A stretch of DNA of 64,000 nucleotides. Source: an uncultured Sulfitobacter sp. Its GTDB lineage: Bacteria; Pseudomonadota; Alphaproteobacteria; Rhodobacterales; Rhodobacteraceae. The position numbers and the translations under genes are program-made. The notes under the pieces were generated by a model. The model saw only the letters and a program-made list of their open reading frames with translations. It ran no database searches and was not told the origin of the DNA. The stretch lies in contig CANMXJ010000005.1 in assembly GCA_947501805.1 (NCBI GenBank), positions 230,590 through 294,589 on the forward strand. Reading direction: 5' to 3'. This document shows, piece after piece, positions 36,307-45,297 of this stretch. Every line of letters begins with the position of its first letter. Within the stretch, counting starts at the first letter, position 1.

Positions 36307-36900
36307 ACAGATAGAAGCCAGCAACACAAACGTATGCCAGATTGCGTTTTGATAGCGCATACCGGGATGGGCATAAACCTTGGTGCCTGCAGAATAGATC
36401 AGACCGCCAATCACCACAAACCCGACCACAGCCCCGCTGGTATGTTGCCACATCGGCCAGATCAGCAACGCGGACAGCCAGCCCATGCCGAGATAGAGCG
36501 CCAATGATCCCTTGGCATCGGTGCCCCAGAAGGTCAGTTTTGCAATGGCCCCTAAGACGGCCAATGCCCAGACAATACCCAAGACACCATAGGCAAAGCC
36601 AGAGCCGATTACGACAACGATCGGCGTGTAAGAGCCTGCAATCTTGAGGTAAATCGCGGCGTGATCAATCCTGTGCAAGAACGGGCGCATCCGCTCGATA
36701 GGGCACATGTGATAGAGGGCCGATGCCGAAAACGCGAGGATCAGACATGCTGCATAAAGCTCTGTCGCGGTCAGCAGCGTTTCGGAATGCGCCCTTGCGT
36801 GGGTCAGCAGATAGAGACAGGCCGGGATTGAAAACAGCAACCCTGCCGCATGCACTGCGGCATCTGCTATAGTTTCCGATCTGGAGTATGGATAAGCCAT
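36277..36900 (-). CDS. Hemolysin III / PAQR family membrane protein
   Basis: A 207-residue protein with seven hydrophobic segments. The family motifs HxxGL-like IADAAVHAAGLLFSIP near the start, ALYHMCP in the third region and GMRYQNAIWHTFVLLAS at the end supply the conserved histidines of the PAQR/Hly-III metal site. These proteins may be hydrolases acting on lipids; the haemolytic name is historical. A GTG 42 bases upstream is an alternative start. It overlaps the UPF0029 gene end. Confidence 0.88.
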   Translation of the reverse strand: MAYPYSRSETIADAAVHAAGLLFSIPACLYLLTHARAHSETLLTATELYAACLILAFSASALYHMCPIERMRPFLHRIDHAAIYLKIAGSYTPIVVVIGSGFAYGVLGIVWALAVLGAIAKLTFWGTDAKGSLALYLGMGWLSALLIWPMWQHTSGAVVGFVVIGGLIYSAGTKVYAHPGMRYQNAIWHTFVLLASICLFFAIALTL

Positions 36901-36968
36901 GGCAAAGAGGTAACAGGCCAATCTTAAAAAAATATGGCGCACCGTTGTTAACTTTACGTCAGCCTTTT

Positions 36969-37334
36969 TCAGCCTTGGCGGCGCAGGTGCATCCAGTAGA
37001 GCAGCGGAGCGGCGATGTGGTCATATCCTTTGCAGGCGATCCAGTAGATGCCTCTGCGTTGCACCAACCGAGCCAGCCACCGCATTTGCGGAATATCCTG
37101 CCACAACACGATGAACGCGGGAATGCCGCCATAGGTTTGCCCGCCCTTGCGCACATGAAAGCGGCGCGTCGCGTCCTCGGCTGTAATCCCCCAATCACGC
37201 AGCTTGGCAGGATCGGTGGCATCGCTGTAGGTGATCGGCAATGCCGCCTCGTTGCTCAGCTTCGCGTAATGATCCACCTCCCGCGAACAGATCGGGCAGG
37301 TGGCATTATAGAGGACTTCGGTTTTCTCGCTCAT
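36969..37334 (-). CDS. DCC family (DUF393) thiol-disulfide oxidoreductase-like protein
   Basis: A 121-residue protein with CPIC at residues about 14-17 in LYNATCPICSREVD. The family consensus has DG before the cysteines; here the residues are NA, as in a Rhodobacteraceae subfamily. The remainder (FIVLWQDIPQMRWLARL and the YDHIAAPLLYW end) fits DUF393. The fold is thioredoxin-like, but the function is unproven. It lies between the hemolysin III gene and the SOS-box gene. Confidence 0.85.
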   Translation of the reverse strand: MSEKTEVLYNATCPICSREVDHYAKLSNEAALPITYSDATDPAKLRDWGITAEDATRRFHVRKGGQTYGGIPAFIVLWQDIPQMRWLARLVQRRGIYWIACKGYDHIAAPLLYWMHLRRQG

Positions 37335-37373
37335 CGCTGACAGATAGGGCGCGATCAGCGCAGATCAAAGCCT

Positions 37374-37727
37374 TCAACGCGGCTTGTTGCTATCAATCCA
37401 GCGCGACATCAGGGTGCGGTCACGAAAACACTCCGGCGGCACTTCACTGCGCTTCAGCCGCGCGATGCGCTCGGCAAAGCCGACCTGTTTGGACGAAGGA
37501 TAATCCGAGAACCGCCCCTGCGGCGCAGGGGCCTTGTGCGCGTCAATCCATCTGGACAGGGCAGCGCGGTCCGCTGTGATCCCCTCGGGCAGCGGCTCCT
37601 TTGACCGGGCCGCAAGAGTTTTTGCGTAGGCAATCTGTTTCTCCGTGGCAGGCAAGGTATGCGACTGCGCGGCTTTCGCCCCTCCTGCGGGAGAGAACAT
37701 ATTTGGAAATGTTGGTTGGAACGACAT
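37374..37727 (-). CDS. Small protein with two DUF3072-like repeats, probable SOS gene
   Basis: A 117-residue protein built of two related segments, each with a KQ...A...R helix followed by a basic stretch and a SRWID motif (TEKQIAYAKTLAAR...LSRWIDAHK and SKQVGFAERIARL...MSRWIDSNK). This duplication resembles DUF3072-type modules often attached to DNA-related proteins. A perfect GAAC-N7-GAAC box lies 36 bases upstream of the start, implying LexA control. Its role in DNA damage is not known. Confidence 0.75.
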   Translation of the reverse strand: MSFQPTFPNMFSPAGGAKAAQSHTLPATEKQIAYAKTLAARSKEPLPEGITADRAALSRWIDAHKAPAPQGRFSDYPSSKQVGFAERIARLKRSEVPPECFRDRTLMSRWIDSNKPR

Positions 37728-37762
37728 TACATGCTCCTTTCTTACCGAATGGTTAAGATATG

Positions 37763-37777
37763 GAACATAAAGAGAAC
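37763..37777 (-). promoter_or_regulatory. LexA (SOS) box upstream of the 37374-37727 gene
   Basis: GAAC-ATAAAGA-GAAC, read on the gene's strand as GTTC-N7-GTTC, is the direct-repeat LexA site of alphaproteobacteria. It is 36 bases before the start of the small gene to the left and has the right orientation and distance for repression. I found no second such box in the spacers I examined. Confidence 0.75.
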
Positions 37778-37882
37778 AAAGTCAAGTTTGCGCAATTTGA
37801 GTGCCAATGCGCACCCAAACAATCACCCACAACATGCGCCGTGCAGCGCCAGACCGCGGGGTGCTGCTGCAAAGCGGAGAAG

Positions 37883-38572
37883 TCAGACTTTATTTAGGTC
37901 GATATGAATACCTCGCGAATTGATTTCCTTTGCAAGTTGAAGTGCGGCCTCTTTCACATCGTCTTTGAAAGGGATGTAGATCAATCCTTGAATGTCACTT
38001 GGTCTTTCCATCTCCACTTGACCTTGCATCAGGATTGCGACTCTGTCGCGTCCAAGTTTTGTAAGCATCATTCCCAATTCCAAAACTACGTTCTGGCGAG
38101 CGCGAAAAGACTTCTCATCTGGGTGTCCAGCTCGATGCCCTTCGTCATCTGGCGTTGCCAAAACAATCGCAAAAGAAACATCCTTTATTGCAGACTCAAG
38201 CTTCTCAATTATGGTTTGCCCCCCTGTGGCCAACTGATCGAGTATTTGCGGTTGTAGCCCCCATCTACGAAGCATCGCTTCCAATTCCGTCCGTGCTTGC
38301 CCATCGTGTCCGTAAACAACGAAGACATTTCGATTGGTATTACTGGCTTGGTTCGGCTTGATCGCTACTTTTGCTGTTCCATTGTCGCCCAAGAGTTTCT
38401 TCAGTTCTTCTGTGTTCTTTCCCTGAACGACAGTTCTGCCTGTATTGTAGATGTTCAGTATTGGCCCCGAAGCACAGCGAAACGATGTGCCATGTCCATT
38501 GTTAAGATCGGCTTCGGATGTGATGTCGTATCCATTATTTTGTAGAAGGGTTCGGGCAGCATCAGGTGTCAT
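37883..38572 (-). CDS. TIR-like predicted nucleotide-binding protein (PF10137 type)
   Basis: A 229-residue protein in two parts. Residues 1-60 resemble the small TATA-binding-like module at the front of RNase HIII (PILNIYNTGRTVVQGKN). Residues 80-225 fit the TIR-like predicted nucleotide-binding family (COG4271/PF10137), with VYGHD (86-90), EKLE...DVSFAIVLATPDDEG and RARQNVVLELG (157-167). The last motif holds a glutamate (165) at the place of the NADase residue in some TIR proteins. Relatives serve as effectors in CBASS and similar antiphage systems. The start at 38572 has AGGA six bases upstream. The gene's AT content is higher than its neighbours', and no cyclase or partner lies next to it. 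Confidence 0.82.
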   Translation of the reverse strand: MTPDAARTLLQNNGYDITSEADLNNGHGTSFRCASGPILNIYNTGRTVVQGKNTEELKKLLGDNGTAKVAIKPNQASNTNRNVFVVYGHDGQARTELEAMLRRWGLQPQILDQLATGGQTIIEKLESAIKDVSFAIVLATPDDEGHRAGHPDEKSFRARQNVVLELGMMLTKLGRDRVAILMQGQVEMERPSDIQGLIYIPFKDDVKEAALQLAKEINSRGIHIDLNKV

Positions 38573-38598
38573 ATTTAGTCCTAAATTTTCAATACTCC

Positions 38599-39993
38599 TT
38601 AAGTAGTATTGTCCGATGATAACACAACCCGCCCCCACAAATCATACTCGCCCGCTTCCTCCACCTCGACCGTCACAATATCCCCCACGGAAACCCCCTC
38701 AAACCCCTCATCAATAAACAGGTTCCCGTCGATCTCCGGCGCATCCGCTTTCGTCCGACAGGTCGCGGCCTCCTCGTCAATCTCGTCCACGATCACATCA
38801 ATCCGCGATCCAACCTTCGCCTCCAGCTTCGCCTCTGAAATCGCCTGCGCCTTTGCCATAAACCGGTCCCAGCGGTCCTGCTTCACTTCCGCATCCACAT
38901 GATCCGGCAAAGCGTTTGACCGCGCCCCATCGACATTCTCGTATTGAAAACAGCCCACACGATCCAACTGCGCCTCGTCCAGCCAGTCGAGCAGCGTCTG
39001 GAATTCCGCTTCGGTTTCCCCCGGATACCCAACAATAAACGTGGAGCGCAAAGTCAGATCGGGGCAGATCGACCGCCACGCCGCAATCTCGTCCAATGTC
39101 TTCGCCGCCGCCGCAGGGCGCGCCATGCGTTTCAACACATCAGGATGCGCGTGCTGGAACGGGATATCCATGTAGGGCAGCACCAGACCTTCCGCCATCA
39201 GCGGGATCAGCTGGCGCACATGCGGGTAGGGGTAAACGTAGTGCAGCCGCACCCATGCGCCCAAAGACCCGAGGTCCCGCGCCAGATCGGTGATATGCGC
39301 ACGATGCCCGCGATCCTCGGCATGTTTGATATCGACGCCGTAAGCAGAGGTATCCTGCGAAATCACCAACAGTTCTTTAACGCCGCTGTCCACCAGCCGC
39401 TCGGCTTCGCGCAGCACCGCGTGCGCGGGACGCGATTGCAACCGCCCGCGCATGTCGGGAATGATGCAGAACTTGCACTTGTGGTTACAGCCTTCGGAAA
39501 TCTTGAGGTAACTGTAGTGGCGCGGGGTCAGCGATACTTGCTGCGCAGGCAACAGATCAATGAACGGATCGGGCGCGGGCGGTACGGCCTCGTGCACCGC
39601 ATCCAGTACCTGTTCATATTGGTGTGGCCCCGTCACGGCCAGAATACGCGGATGATGTTCACGAATATAATCGGGTTCCGCGCCAAGGCATCCTGTTACG
39701 ATCACGCGACCATTTTCATTAAGTGCCTCACCGATGGCATCAAGGCTTTCGGCTTTGGCCGAATCCAGAAACCCGCAGGTGTTCACGATCACCGCATCGG
39801 CACCGGAATAATCAGGCGACACGCCGTATCCTTCGGCCCGCAGACGCGTCAGGATACGCTCTGAATCGACCAAAGCCTTGGGGCAGCCCAAAGACACCAT
39901 GCCGATGGTCGGCTGGCCGGGACGTTTCGGTTCACTGATTTTCGCTTTGGGGGCGAGGTCAGGGCGTAGTTCTGGTGGGTTTGTGCTCATCAT
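38599..39993 (-). CDS. rimO: Ribosomal protein S12 methylthiotransferase RimO
   Basis: A 464-residue radical-SAM enzyme that methylthiolates an aspartate of ribosomal protein S12. It has the N-terminal MTTase domain with [15 protein letters not shown], the radical-SAM cluster CNHKCKFC (CxxxCxxC) and a C-terminal TRAM domain. [13 protein letters not shown] is diagnostic for RimO rather than MiaB. The gene ends 26 bases from the start of the TIR-like gene, but shares no function with it. Confidence 0.95.
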   Translation of the reverse strand: MMSTNPPELRPDLAPKAKISEPKRPGQPTIGMVSLGCPKALVDSERILTRLRAEGYGVSPDYSGADAVIVNTCGFLDSAKAESLDAIGEALNENGRVIVTGCLGAEPDYIREHHPRILAVTGPHQYEQVLDAVHEAVPPAPDPFIDLLPAQQVSLTPRHYSYLKISEGCNHKCKFCIIPDMRGRLQSRPAHAVLREAERLVDSGVKELLVISQDTSAYGVDIKHAEDRGHRAHITDLARDLGSLGAWVRLHYVYPYPHVRQLIPLMAEGLVLPYMDIPFQHAHPDVLKRMARPAAAAKTLDEIAAWRSICPDLTLRSTFIVGYPGETEAEFQTLLDWLDEAQLDRVGCFQYENVDGARSNALPDHVDAEVKQDRWDRFMAKAQAISEAKLEAKVGSRIDVIVDEIDEEAATCRTKADAPEIDGNLFIDEGFEGVSVGDIVTVEVEEAGEYDLWGRVVLSSDNTT

Positions 39994-40049
39994 GCCGCTA
40001 TAGTGGATGCAAAGCGGCTGGGAAAGCCCAAGGCATAGAGGTGTGAGTC

Positions 40050-41981
40050 ATGAAGTGGATCTTCCGGTTTATTGGAATTGTAGTGCTGGTCGCTGTGATC
40101 GCGGTGGTGGGTGTGCTGATGCTGCCTGCGGACAAGATTGCGCGGATCGCGTCGGATCAACTTAGCCGCGTTACCGGGCGCAACGTCACGATCAGTGGTG
40201 ATGTGTCGATGACCTTCTGGCCCGTACTGGGCGTAAATGCCGGCAAGCTTGAGGTTGGCAACGCTGATTGGGCGGGTGAGGGCGCCATGCTCAGCACGGC
40301 ACAGGCGGCCATTGGCGTGGATGCCAGCGCCCTGCTGCGCGGCGAGATCAGGATCACCAATGTCGAGGCAACGAACCCGACGGTACGCCTGCAAAGCCGC
40401 AAGGACGGGCGGGCGAACTGGCTGTTCACCGATGGCAGCAGTGGCGCACAGATCGAGACCGAAACCGCGCCCGATACTGAATCGCGTCCCCTGACAATTG
40501 AACGCTTGGTGATCCGCAACGCGACACTGATTTACGATGCGGAGGGCGCTGATCTGGTGTCGTATCAAGGGGTTGACCTGTCGCTGGATTGGCCCGATCC
40601 GGCAGGCAGCGCCACGATTGATGCGGTTCTGCGTCCGGTGGGAACAGCCGTCACAGTCAATGCGCAGATTGACCGCTTCGCCGGGTTTCTTGAAGGGGAT
40701 GTACAGCCTGTTGCTGTGACGTTGAACGCGAATGGGGGCAATCTTGATCTGAAGGGGCGCGCTTCTTTGCAAGGCGCGGTGGCGGGGTTGCTGAATTTGA
40801 AGACCAATAACACGAGCGCTTTCATGGCCGCTTTGGGCGCAGGGGCGGTGGACTTGCCCGAAGGCTTCGGGCGCGCGATTGATTTCAGGTCAGACATCAC
40901 ATTGACCCCGGATCGACGCCTCGCGTTGCGCGACCTGACTGCCGGACTTGGCCGGGTGTCTCTGTCGGGTGCTGCGGACATAAACCTGAACGGTACGCCT
41001 GAGATTAACGCGCAGCTAGCGACGGGCGCTTTGGATTTGTCGACCTTGCTGGCTGACAATGGCGGCGGCTCGGGTTCGACAACCGGATCGGGATGGTCCA
41101 AGGCCCCCATCGACGTCTCCGGCCTGTCCGCGTTCAACGGGGCCATATCACTGCGGGCAGACAGCGTTGATCTGGGCACGATCAAACTCGGCAAAACCCG
41201 CACGCTGCTCACCAATGACCGCTCTCGTATGGTGTTTGAACTGCGCGAAGTGGCTGGCTATGGCGGTGCGTTCTTGGGCCAATTTGTATTGAATAACCGG
41301 AATGGCCTCTCAGTCGGCGGTAATCTGCGGGCGGCGGGCGTGCAGATGAAATCTTTACTGACCGATTTGGCTGACCTGACTCGGTTCACAGGGCAGGGAA
41401 ATGCCGAGGTGTCCTTTCTAGGCGTTGGTCAGAGCCTTGATGCGATTATGCGGTCTTTGTCGGGCAAGGGTGCTGTAAAGGTTGGTAGAGGGTCCATCGA
41501 AGGTATTGATCTGGACAACCTGCTTGGTTCGTTTGACGTGCAGGGTGGTACAACTGTTTTTGATGAACTGACGGCAAGCTTTACAATGGACCAGGGCGTG
41601 TTGCGCAACGACAACCTGAAAATGCTACTGCCGAATTTTGAAGCCACGGGCGTGGGGCAGGTCAATTTAGGGGCGCAGACCCTAGACTACACAGTAACGC
41701 CCAAAGCGCTGCGGGTGAACAAGGATCGCGGATTGGCCGTCCCGGTGCGCATTTCCGGACCGTGGGCGAACCCGAGTATCAAACCCGACCTCAAGGGTGT
41801 CTTGGACCTGAATTTTCAGGAAGAAAAAGACCGTGCAGAGGAGAAAGTCAAACAAAAGGTCGAAAAGAAACTGGAAGAAGAGTTGGGTATTGTGCGTCAG
41901 GAAGGGCAATCGGTAGAGGATGCAGTGAAAGACAAGGTTGAGGACAAGCTGAAGAAAGAGCTGTTCAAGCTCTTTGACTGA
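40050..41981 (+). CDS. AsmA family protein
   Basis: A 643-residue protein with a single N-terminal membrane helix (about 4-24) and a long periplasmic beta-rich region (AsmA domain). It starts with the IARIASDQLSRVTGRNVTISGDV motif seen in AsmA proteins, and the C-terminus ends in a charged coiled-coil stretch of lysine and glutamate (about 585-640). AsmA-like proteins help move lipids between the inner and outer membranes and assist outer-membrane assembly. It is divergent from rimO. Confidence 0.85.
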   Translation: MKWIFRFIGIVVLVAVIAVVGVLMLPADKIARIASDQLSRVTGRNVTISGDVSMTFWPVLGVNAGKLEVGNADWAGEGAMLSTAQAAIGVDASALLRGEIRITNVEATNPTVRLQSRKDGRANWLFTDGSSGAQIETETAPDTESRPLTIERLVIRNATLIYDAEGADLVSYQGVDLSLDWPDPAGSATIDAVLRPVGTAVTVNAQIDRFAGFLEGDVQPVAVTLNANGGNLDLKGRASLQGAVAGLLNLKTNNTSAFMAALGAGAVDLPEGFGRAIDFRSDITLTPDRRLALRDLTAGLGRVSLSGAADINLNGTPEINAQLATGALDLSTLLADNGGGSGSTTGSGWSKAPIDVSGLSAFNGAISLRADSVDLGTIKLGKTRTLLTNDRSRMVFELREVAGYGGAFLGQFVLNNRNGLSVGGNLRAAGVQMKSLLTDLADLTRFTGQGNAEVSFLGVGQSLDAIMRSLSGKGAVKVGRGSIEGIDLDNLLGSFDVQGGTTVFDELTASFTMDQGVLRNDNLKMLLPNFEATGVGQVNLGAQTLDYTVTPKALRVNKDRGLAVPVRISGPWANPSIKPDLKGVLDLNFQEEKDRAEEKVKQKVEKKLEEELGIVRQEGQSVEDAVKDKVEDKLKKELFKLFD

Positions 41982-42034
41982 ATGGTCTTAACCTCTTGAT
42001 AACCGTGATCGGGCAGATTGTGGAAATGTCTTTC

Positions 42035-42256
42035 ATGCCATCTCACATGACGCCGCAACTCTGGATGCGTCAGCTTTATTCCTCAAAGGCCGCGCAGGAC
42101 GGCGGCGTGGTGCGACGATAAGTCCGCGACGTCGAGCGCATCATTGGCTGTCTGGCATTTGAAGCAGATGTGCGCAGGTGCGGGTTTCGTGCGGTTCAGA
42201 ACGGCAGTACCTATGTGGTGTTCTGCAATCACGAACACATCCGTTTGATTGAGTGA
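42035..42256 (+). pseudogene. Small trp-linked gene interrupted by a stop codon
   Basis: Reading from the ATG at 42035 (or 42047) through the TAA at 42119-42121 gives one continuous protein-like sequence: MTPQLWMRQLYSSKAAQDG, then GVVRR-stop-VRDVERIIG, and ending CNHEHIRLIE at 42256. I recall small Rhodobacteraceae proteins of this type beside trpF/trpB, with serine (RRSVRDVER) where the stop is here. A TCA to TAA change would explain it. It lies 110 bases before trpB. The protein's function is unknown. Confidence 0.7.
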
Positions 42257-42366
42257 CAGCCGTTTCTTGAAAGAAACGGGGCAATACTTTTGCAAAAGTC
42301 TTGGGGTTTCGCACGAGATAAGGCTGCGGTAGAGGTTTGACCTGAATGCGCGATAGGAGACGCCCC

Positions 42367-43599
42367 ATGGCCAACGATCTTTTCAACAGCTTTATGACCG
42401 GCCCGGATGAAAACGGCCGCTTCGGTGACTTTGGTGGACGCTTTGTCTCCGAAACGCTGATGCCGCTGATCCTGGAGCTGGAACAGGAATACGAAAAGGC
42501 CAAGACAGACGACAGCTTTTGGGCCGAGATGAACGATCTTTGGACCCATTATGTGGGCCGCCCCAGTCCGCTTTATTTTGCAGAGCGTCTGACCGATAAA
42601 CTTGGCGGTGCCAAGGTCTATATGAAGCGGGACGAGTTGAACCACACAGGCGCACACAAGATCAACAACGTGTTGGGCCAGATCATCCTTGCGCGGCGCA
42701 TGGGCAAGAAGCGCATCATCGCCGAGACCGGCGCGGGCCAACACGGTGTGGCAACCGCAACTGTCTGCGCGAAGTTTGGTTTGAAATGCGTTGTCTACAT
42801 GGGTGCCCATGACGTGGAGCGGCAAGCACCTAATGTGTTCCGCATGCGCCTGCTGGGGGCCGAAATTGTCTCTGTGACAAGCGGTCGGGGTACCCTGAAA
42901 GACGCAATGAACGATGCCTTGCGCGACTGGGTGACCAACGTGCGCGATACATTCTACTGCATCGGGACCGTGGCTGGACCGCATCCTTATCCCGCAATGG
43001 TGCGTGATTTCCAAAGCATCATTGGTAAGGAGGTCCGCGAGCAGATGACCGCCGCCGAGGGGCGACTGCCCGACACGCTGATTGCCGCGATCGGTGGCGG
43101 ATCAAACGCCATGGGCCTTTTTTATCCCTTCCTTGACGACAAGGACGTGAATATCATCGGCGTGGAAGCGGGCGGCAAAGGCGTGAATGCCAAAATGGAG
43201 CATTGCGCATCTTTGACGGGCGGGCGGCCCGGCGTGCTGCATGGCAACCGGACGTATCTGTTGCAGGACGATGACGGGCAAATCCTCGAAGGGTTCTCCA
43301 TCTCGGCAGGTCTTGATTATCCCGGTATCGGGCCGGAACACGCATGGCTGCATGAAATTGGCCGTGCGCAATATGTGTCGATCACCGATAAGGAAGCGTT
43401 GGCGGCCTTTCAGGTGTCTTGCGAGTTGGAAGGGATCATTCCTGCATTGGAACCGTCTCATGCGCTTGCCCATGTGATGAAAATCGCACCGGAGTTGCCC
43501 AAGGATCATATCATCTGCATGAACATGTGTGGACGCGGCGACAAGGACATCTTTACCGTGGCGCGCGCACTCGGGTTCGAGATGGGCGAATTCGCCTAG
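42367..43599 (+). CDS. trpB: Tryptophan synthase beta chain
   Basis: A 410-residue PLP enzyme joining indole and serine to make tryptophan. The PLP lysine is K98 in [29 protein letters not shown] and [13 protein letters not shown] are further TrpB motifs. AGGAG is eight bases before the ATG. trpF is not next to it and trpA is 9 kb downstream on the other strand, so the subunits of the synthase are separate genes here, as in other roseobacters. Confidence 0.97.
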   Translation: MANDLFNSFMTGPDENGRFGDFGGRFVSETLMPLILELEQEYEKAKTDDSFWAEMNDLWTHYVGRPSPLYFAERLTDKLGGAKVYMKRDELNHTGAHKINNVLGQIILARRMGKKRIIAETGAGQHGVATATVCAKFGLKCVVYMGAHDVERQAPNVFRMRLLGAEIVSVTSGRGTLKDAMNDALRDWVTNVRDTFYCIGTVAGPHPYPAMVRDFQSIIGKEVREQMTAAEGRLPDTLIAAIGGGSNAMGLFYPFLDDKDVNIIGVEAGGKGVNAKMEHCASLTGGRPGVLHGNRTYLLQDDDGQILEGFSISAGLDYPGIGPEHAWLHEIGRAQYVSITDKEALAAFQVSCELEGIIPALEPSHALAHVMKIAPELPKDHIICMNMCGRGDKDIFTVARALGFEMGEFA

Positions 43600-43659
43600 A
43601 ACACGGATGTCGGTCTGCGTGCGGATGTTGCGCTGCGATATTTAAGGCCAAAAAGAAGA

Positions 43660-43684
43660 GGGGGCGGGGTATCCGGCCCCTTTG
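43660..43684 (+). terminator. Weak hairpin after trpB
   Basis: GGGGC and GCCCC (43661-43680) flank GGGGTATCCG, followed by TTTGG. It is 60 bases after the trpB stop. The short T-run makes this only a possible terminator; it also lies next to the convergent DUF2237 gene end. Confidence 0.4.
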
Positions 43685-43689
43685 GTCGT

Positions 43690-44067
43690 TCATGAACTGC
43701 TGACAGCGTGATCGCGCAAGATATCCAAGGCTACCACGTCCAAGGCGCGTTTGTGAGTGGCTTCTAGATGCACCAGCGGTGCGCAGCCCTCATCAGCGGC
43801 TTGCAGGAAACGTCCCGCACACAGGCACCATGCATCACCGGGGGTCAGGCCGGTAAAGCCGAACTCGGGGCGCGGCGTGCTGAGGTCGTTACCGACGTAC
43901 TTCGAGAAAGCGAGGAACTCGGCTGTCATCACAGCGCAGACCGTATGGCTGCCTTGATCGGCATCGCAAGTGTTGCAATATCCGTCACGAAAGAAGCCTG
44001 TGACGGGATCCGTGCCGCAAATGACCAGTGGACCTCCGATTACATTAATACTCTCATCAGGTTCCAT
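43690..44067 (-). CDS. DUF2237 family protein
   Basis: A 125-residue cysteine-rich cytosolic protein. Motifs are NVIGGPLVICGTDPVTGFFRDGYCNTCDADQGSH and GLTPGDAWCLCAGRF..AA..G.AP.V.LEATH, typical of DUF2237. The cysteines and histidines may bind metal, but no function is known. It starts six bases after the upstream serine hydrolase stop, so they form one operon. Confidence 0.9.
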   Translation of the reverse strand: MEPDESINVIGGPLVICGTDPVTGFFRDGYCNTCDADQGSHTVCAVMTAEFLAFSKYVGNDLSTPRPEFGFTGLTPGDAWCLCAGRFLQAADEGCAPLVHLEATHKRALDVVALDILRDHAVSSS

Positions 44068-44073
44068 AAGCCC

Positions 44074-45237
44074 TCACAGGTTTTGCGCAATCTCGCGGAA
44101 GATCGCGACGTTTTGTTCCGCAACTCCGTCCTCGCGGAACTTGCGATCCGCAGCATTGGTCGCAATGACCACGCCGCGCTGGGTATCAATGTAGATGTAC
44201 TGGCCGTAAATGCCACGCGCCATATATTCGCCGGGCATCGCCCCGACAGGCATCCACCACTGATAGCCGTAACCGGTTTCGCCCTCAGCTGTTGGTGCGC
44301 TGGGCGTGGTTGAGGCCGCAACCCAATCGGCAGGCACGATTTGCTGCCCTTGCCACTCCCCGCCTTGCAGAAACATTTGGCCAAAACGCGCATAATCGCG
44401 GGTCGTCATATTAAGCCCGCCCAATACAAAGGCGGTTCCGACACCATCTGTCAGGTAATAGGGCGAGTATTCCAGCCCAAGAGGTTTGATCACCTTCTCA
44501 CCCAGCAGATCGGGAATTGAACGACCGGAAGCGCCGCGGACCACCATGCCGACCACATGGGTATCAATGGACACATATTTCCATATTTCGCCAGGTGGTG
44601 CGAAGGTCTCGCTTAACTCGGCAGTGAAATCATCCATCTTGCCACCCAAGGCCAGTATGCGTCCCATACGGTTGATGTCGGAGGTTTTATCAAGGTAATC
44701 CTCATCAAACACCACACCGCTGGCCATGTTCAGAACGTGACGCAGGCTGGCCCCGTCGTATGCCGTGCCTCTGAGGGATGGCGCGTATTTCGTAACCGGA
44801 TCGTCGATTGACGCAATCTGGCCGTCATCAACCAGGATGCCCACAAGCGCAGAAAGATAGCTCTTGGCGACGGACCAACTGATCCGGCGGTCCTTTGCTT
44901 GCGTGCCTTTGAAATAGTTCTCATAGACAATTGCCCCGTCTTTCAGCACGACAAGTGCTGTGACATTGCGTGCCTCGATCCACTTTGGAACGCTTGGCGG
45001 CAGCTCCGTTTCGGGACCGTAGGGGAGTTCGCTTGTCGCCCCGTCGCCGCGCTCAACTGTTGTGGTTAGGAAAGCTGTATTCATGTTGCTGAAGTTGCTT
45101 ACGATCTTTTCTTCGGAGAACAAGGAATTCACGGCAAGAAGCCGCGTGATTTCTTCGCGCTTCCAAAGCGCAAGGGCGGCGATGCCCAAGACCAGGACCA
45201 GCAAACCACGTCCAAACCATTTTCCGAATGTGCGCAT
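44074..45237 (-). CDS. Serine hydrolase of the beta-lactamase class C family
   Basis: A 387-residue protein with an N-terminal membrane helix (about 9-25) and a class C-type hydrolase domain. The active site is SVAK (122-125), the SxxK motif; further downstream is YVSIDTHVVG, with the YxN-like position, and the HxG-equivalent is altered (RGIYGQ). It probably acts as an esterase or peptidase facing the periplasm rather than as a true beta-lactamase. It precedes DUF2237. Confidence 0.88.
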   Translation of the reverse strand: MRTFGKWFGRGLLVLVLGIAALALWKREEITRLLAVNSLFSEEKIVSNFSNMNTAFLTTTVERGDGATSELPYGPETELPPSVPKWIEARNVTALVVLKDGAIVYENYFKGTQAKDRRISWSVAKSYLSALVGILVDDGQIASIDDPVTKYAPSLRGTAYDGASLRHVLNMASGVVFDEDYLDKTSDINRMGRILALGGKMDDFTAELSETFAPPGEIWKYVSIDTHVVGMVVRGASGRSIPDLLGEKVIKPLGLEYSPYYLTDGVGTAFVLGGLNMTTRDYARFGQMFLQGGEWQGQQIVPADWVAASTTPSAPTAEGETGYGYQWWMPVGAMPGEYMARGIYGQYIYIDTQRGVVIATNAADRKFREDGVAEQNVAIFREIAQNL

Positions 45238-45297
45238 CTTTGGTCCTTATCCTGCCCGCCTTACTGAACCACAGCCCCAAGGCTATATCCAGCATAC

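Noticed and set aside
38944..39864. Long plus-strand reading opposite rimO
   Set aside because: rimO on the minus strand has all radical-SAM motifs; the opposite reading is explained by high GC content.
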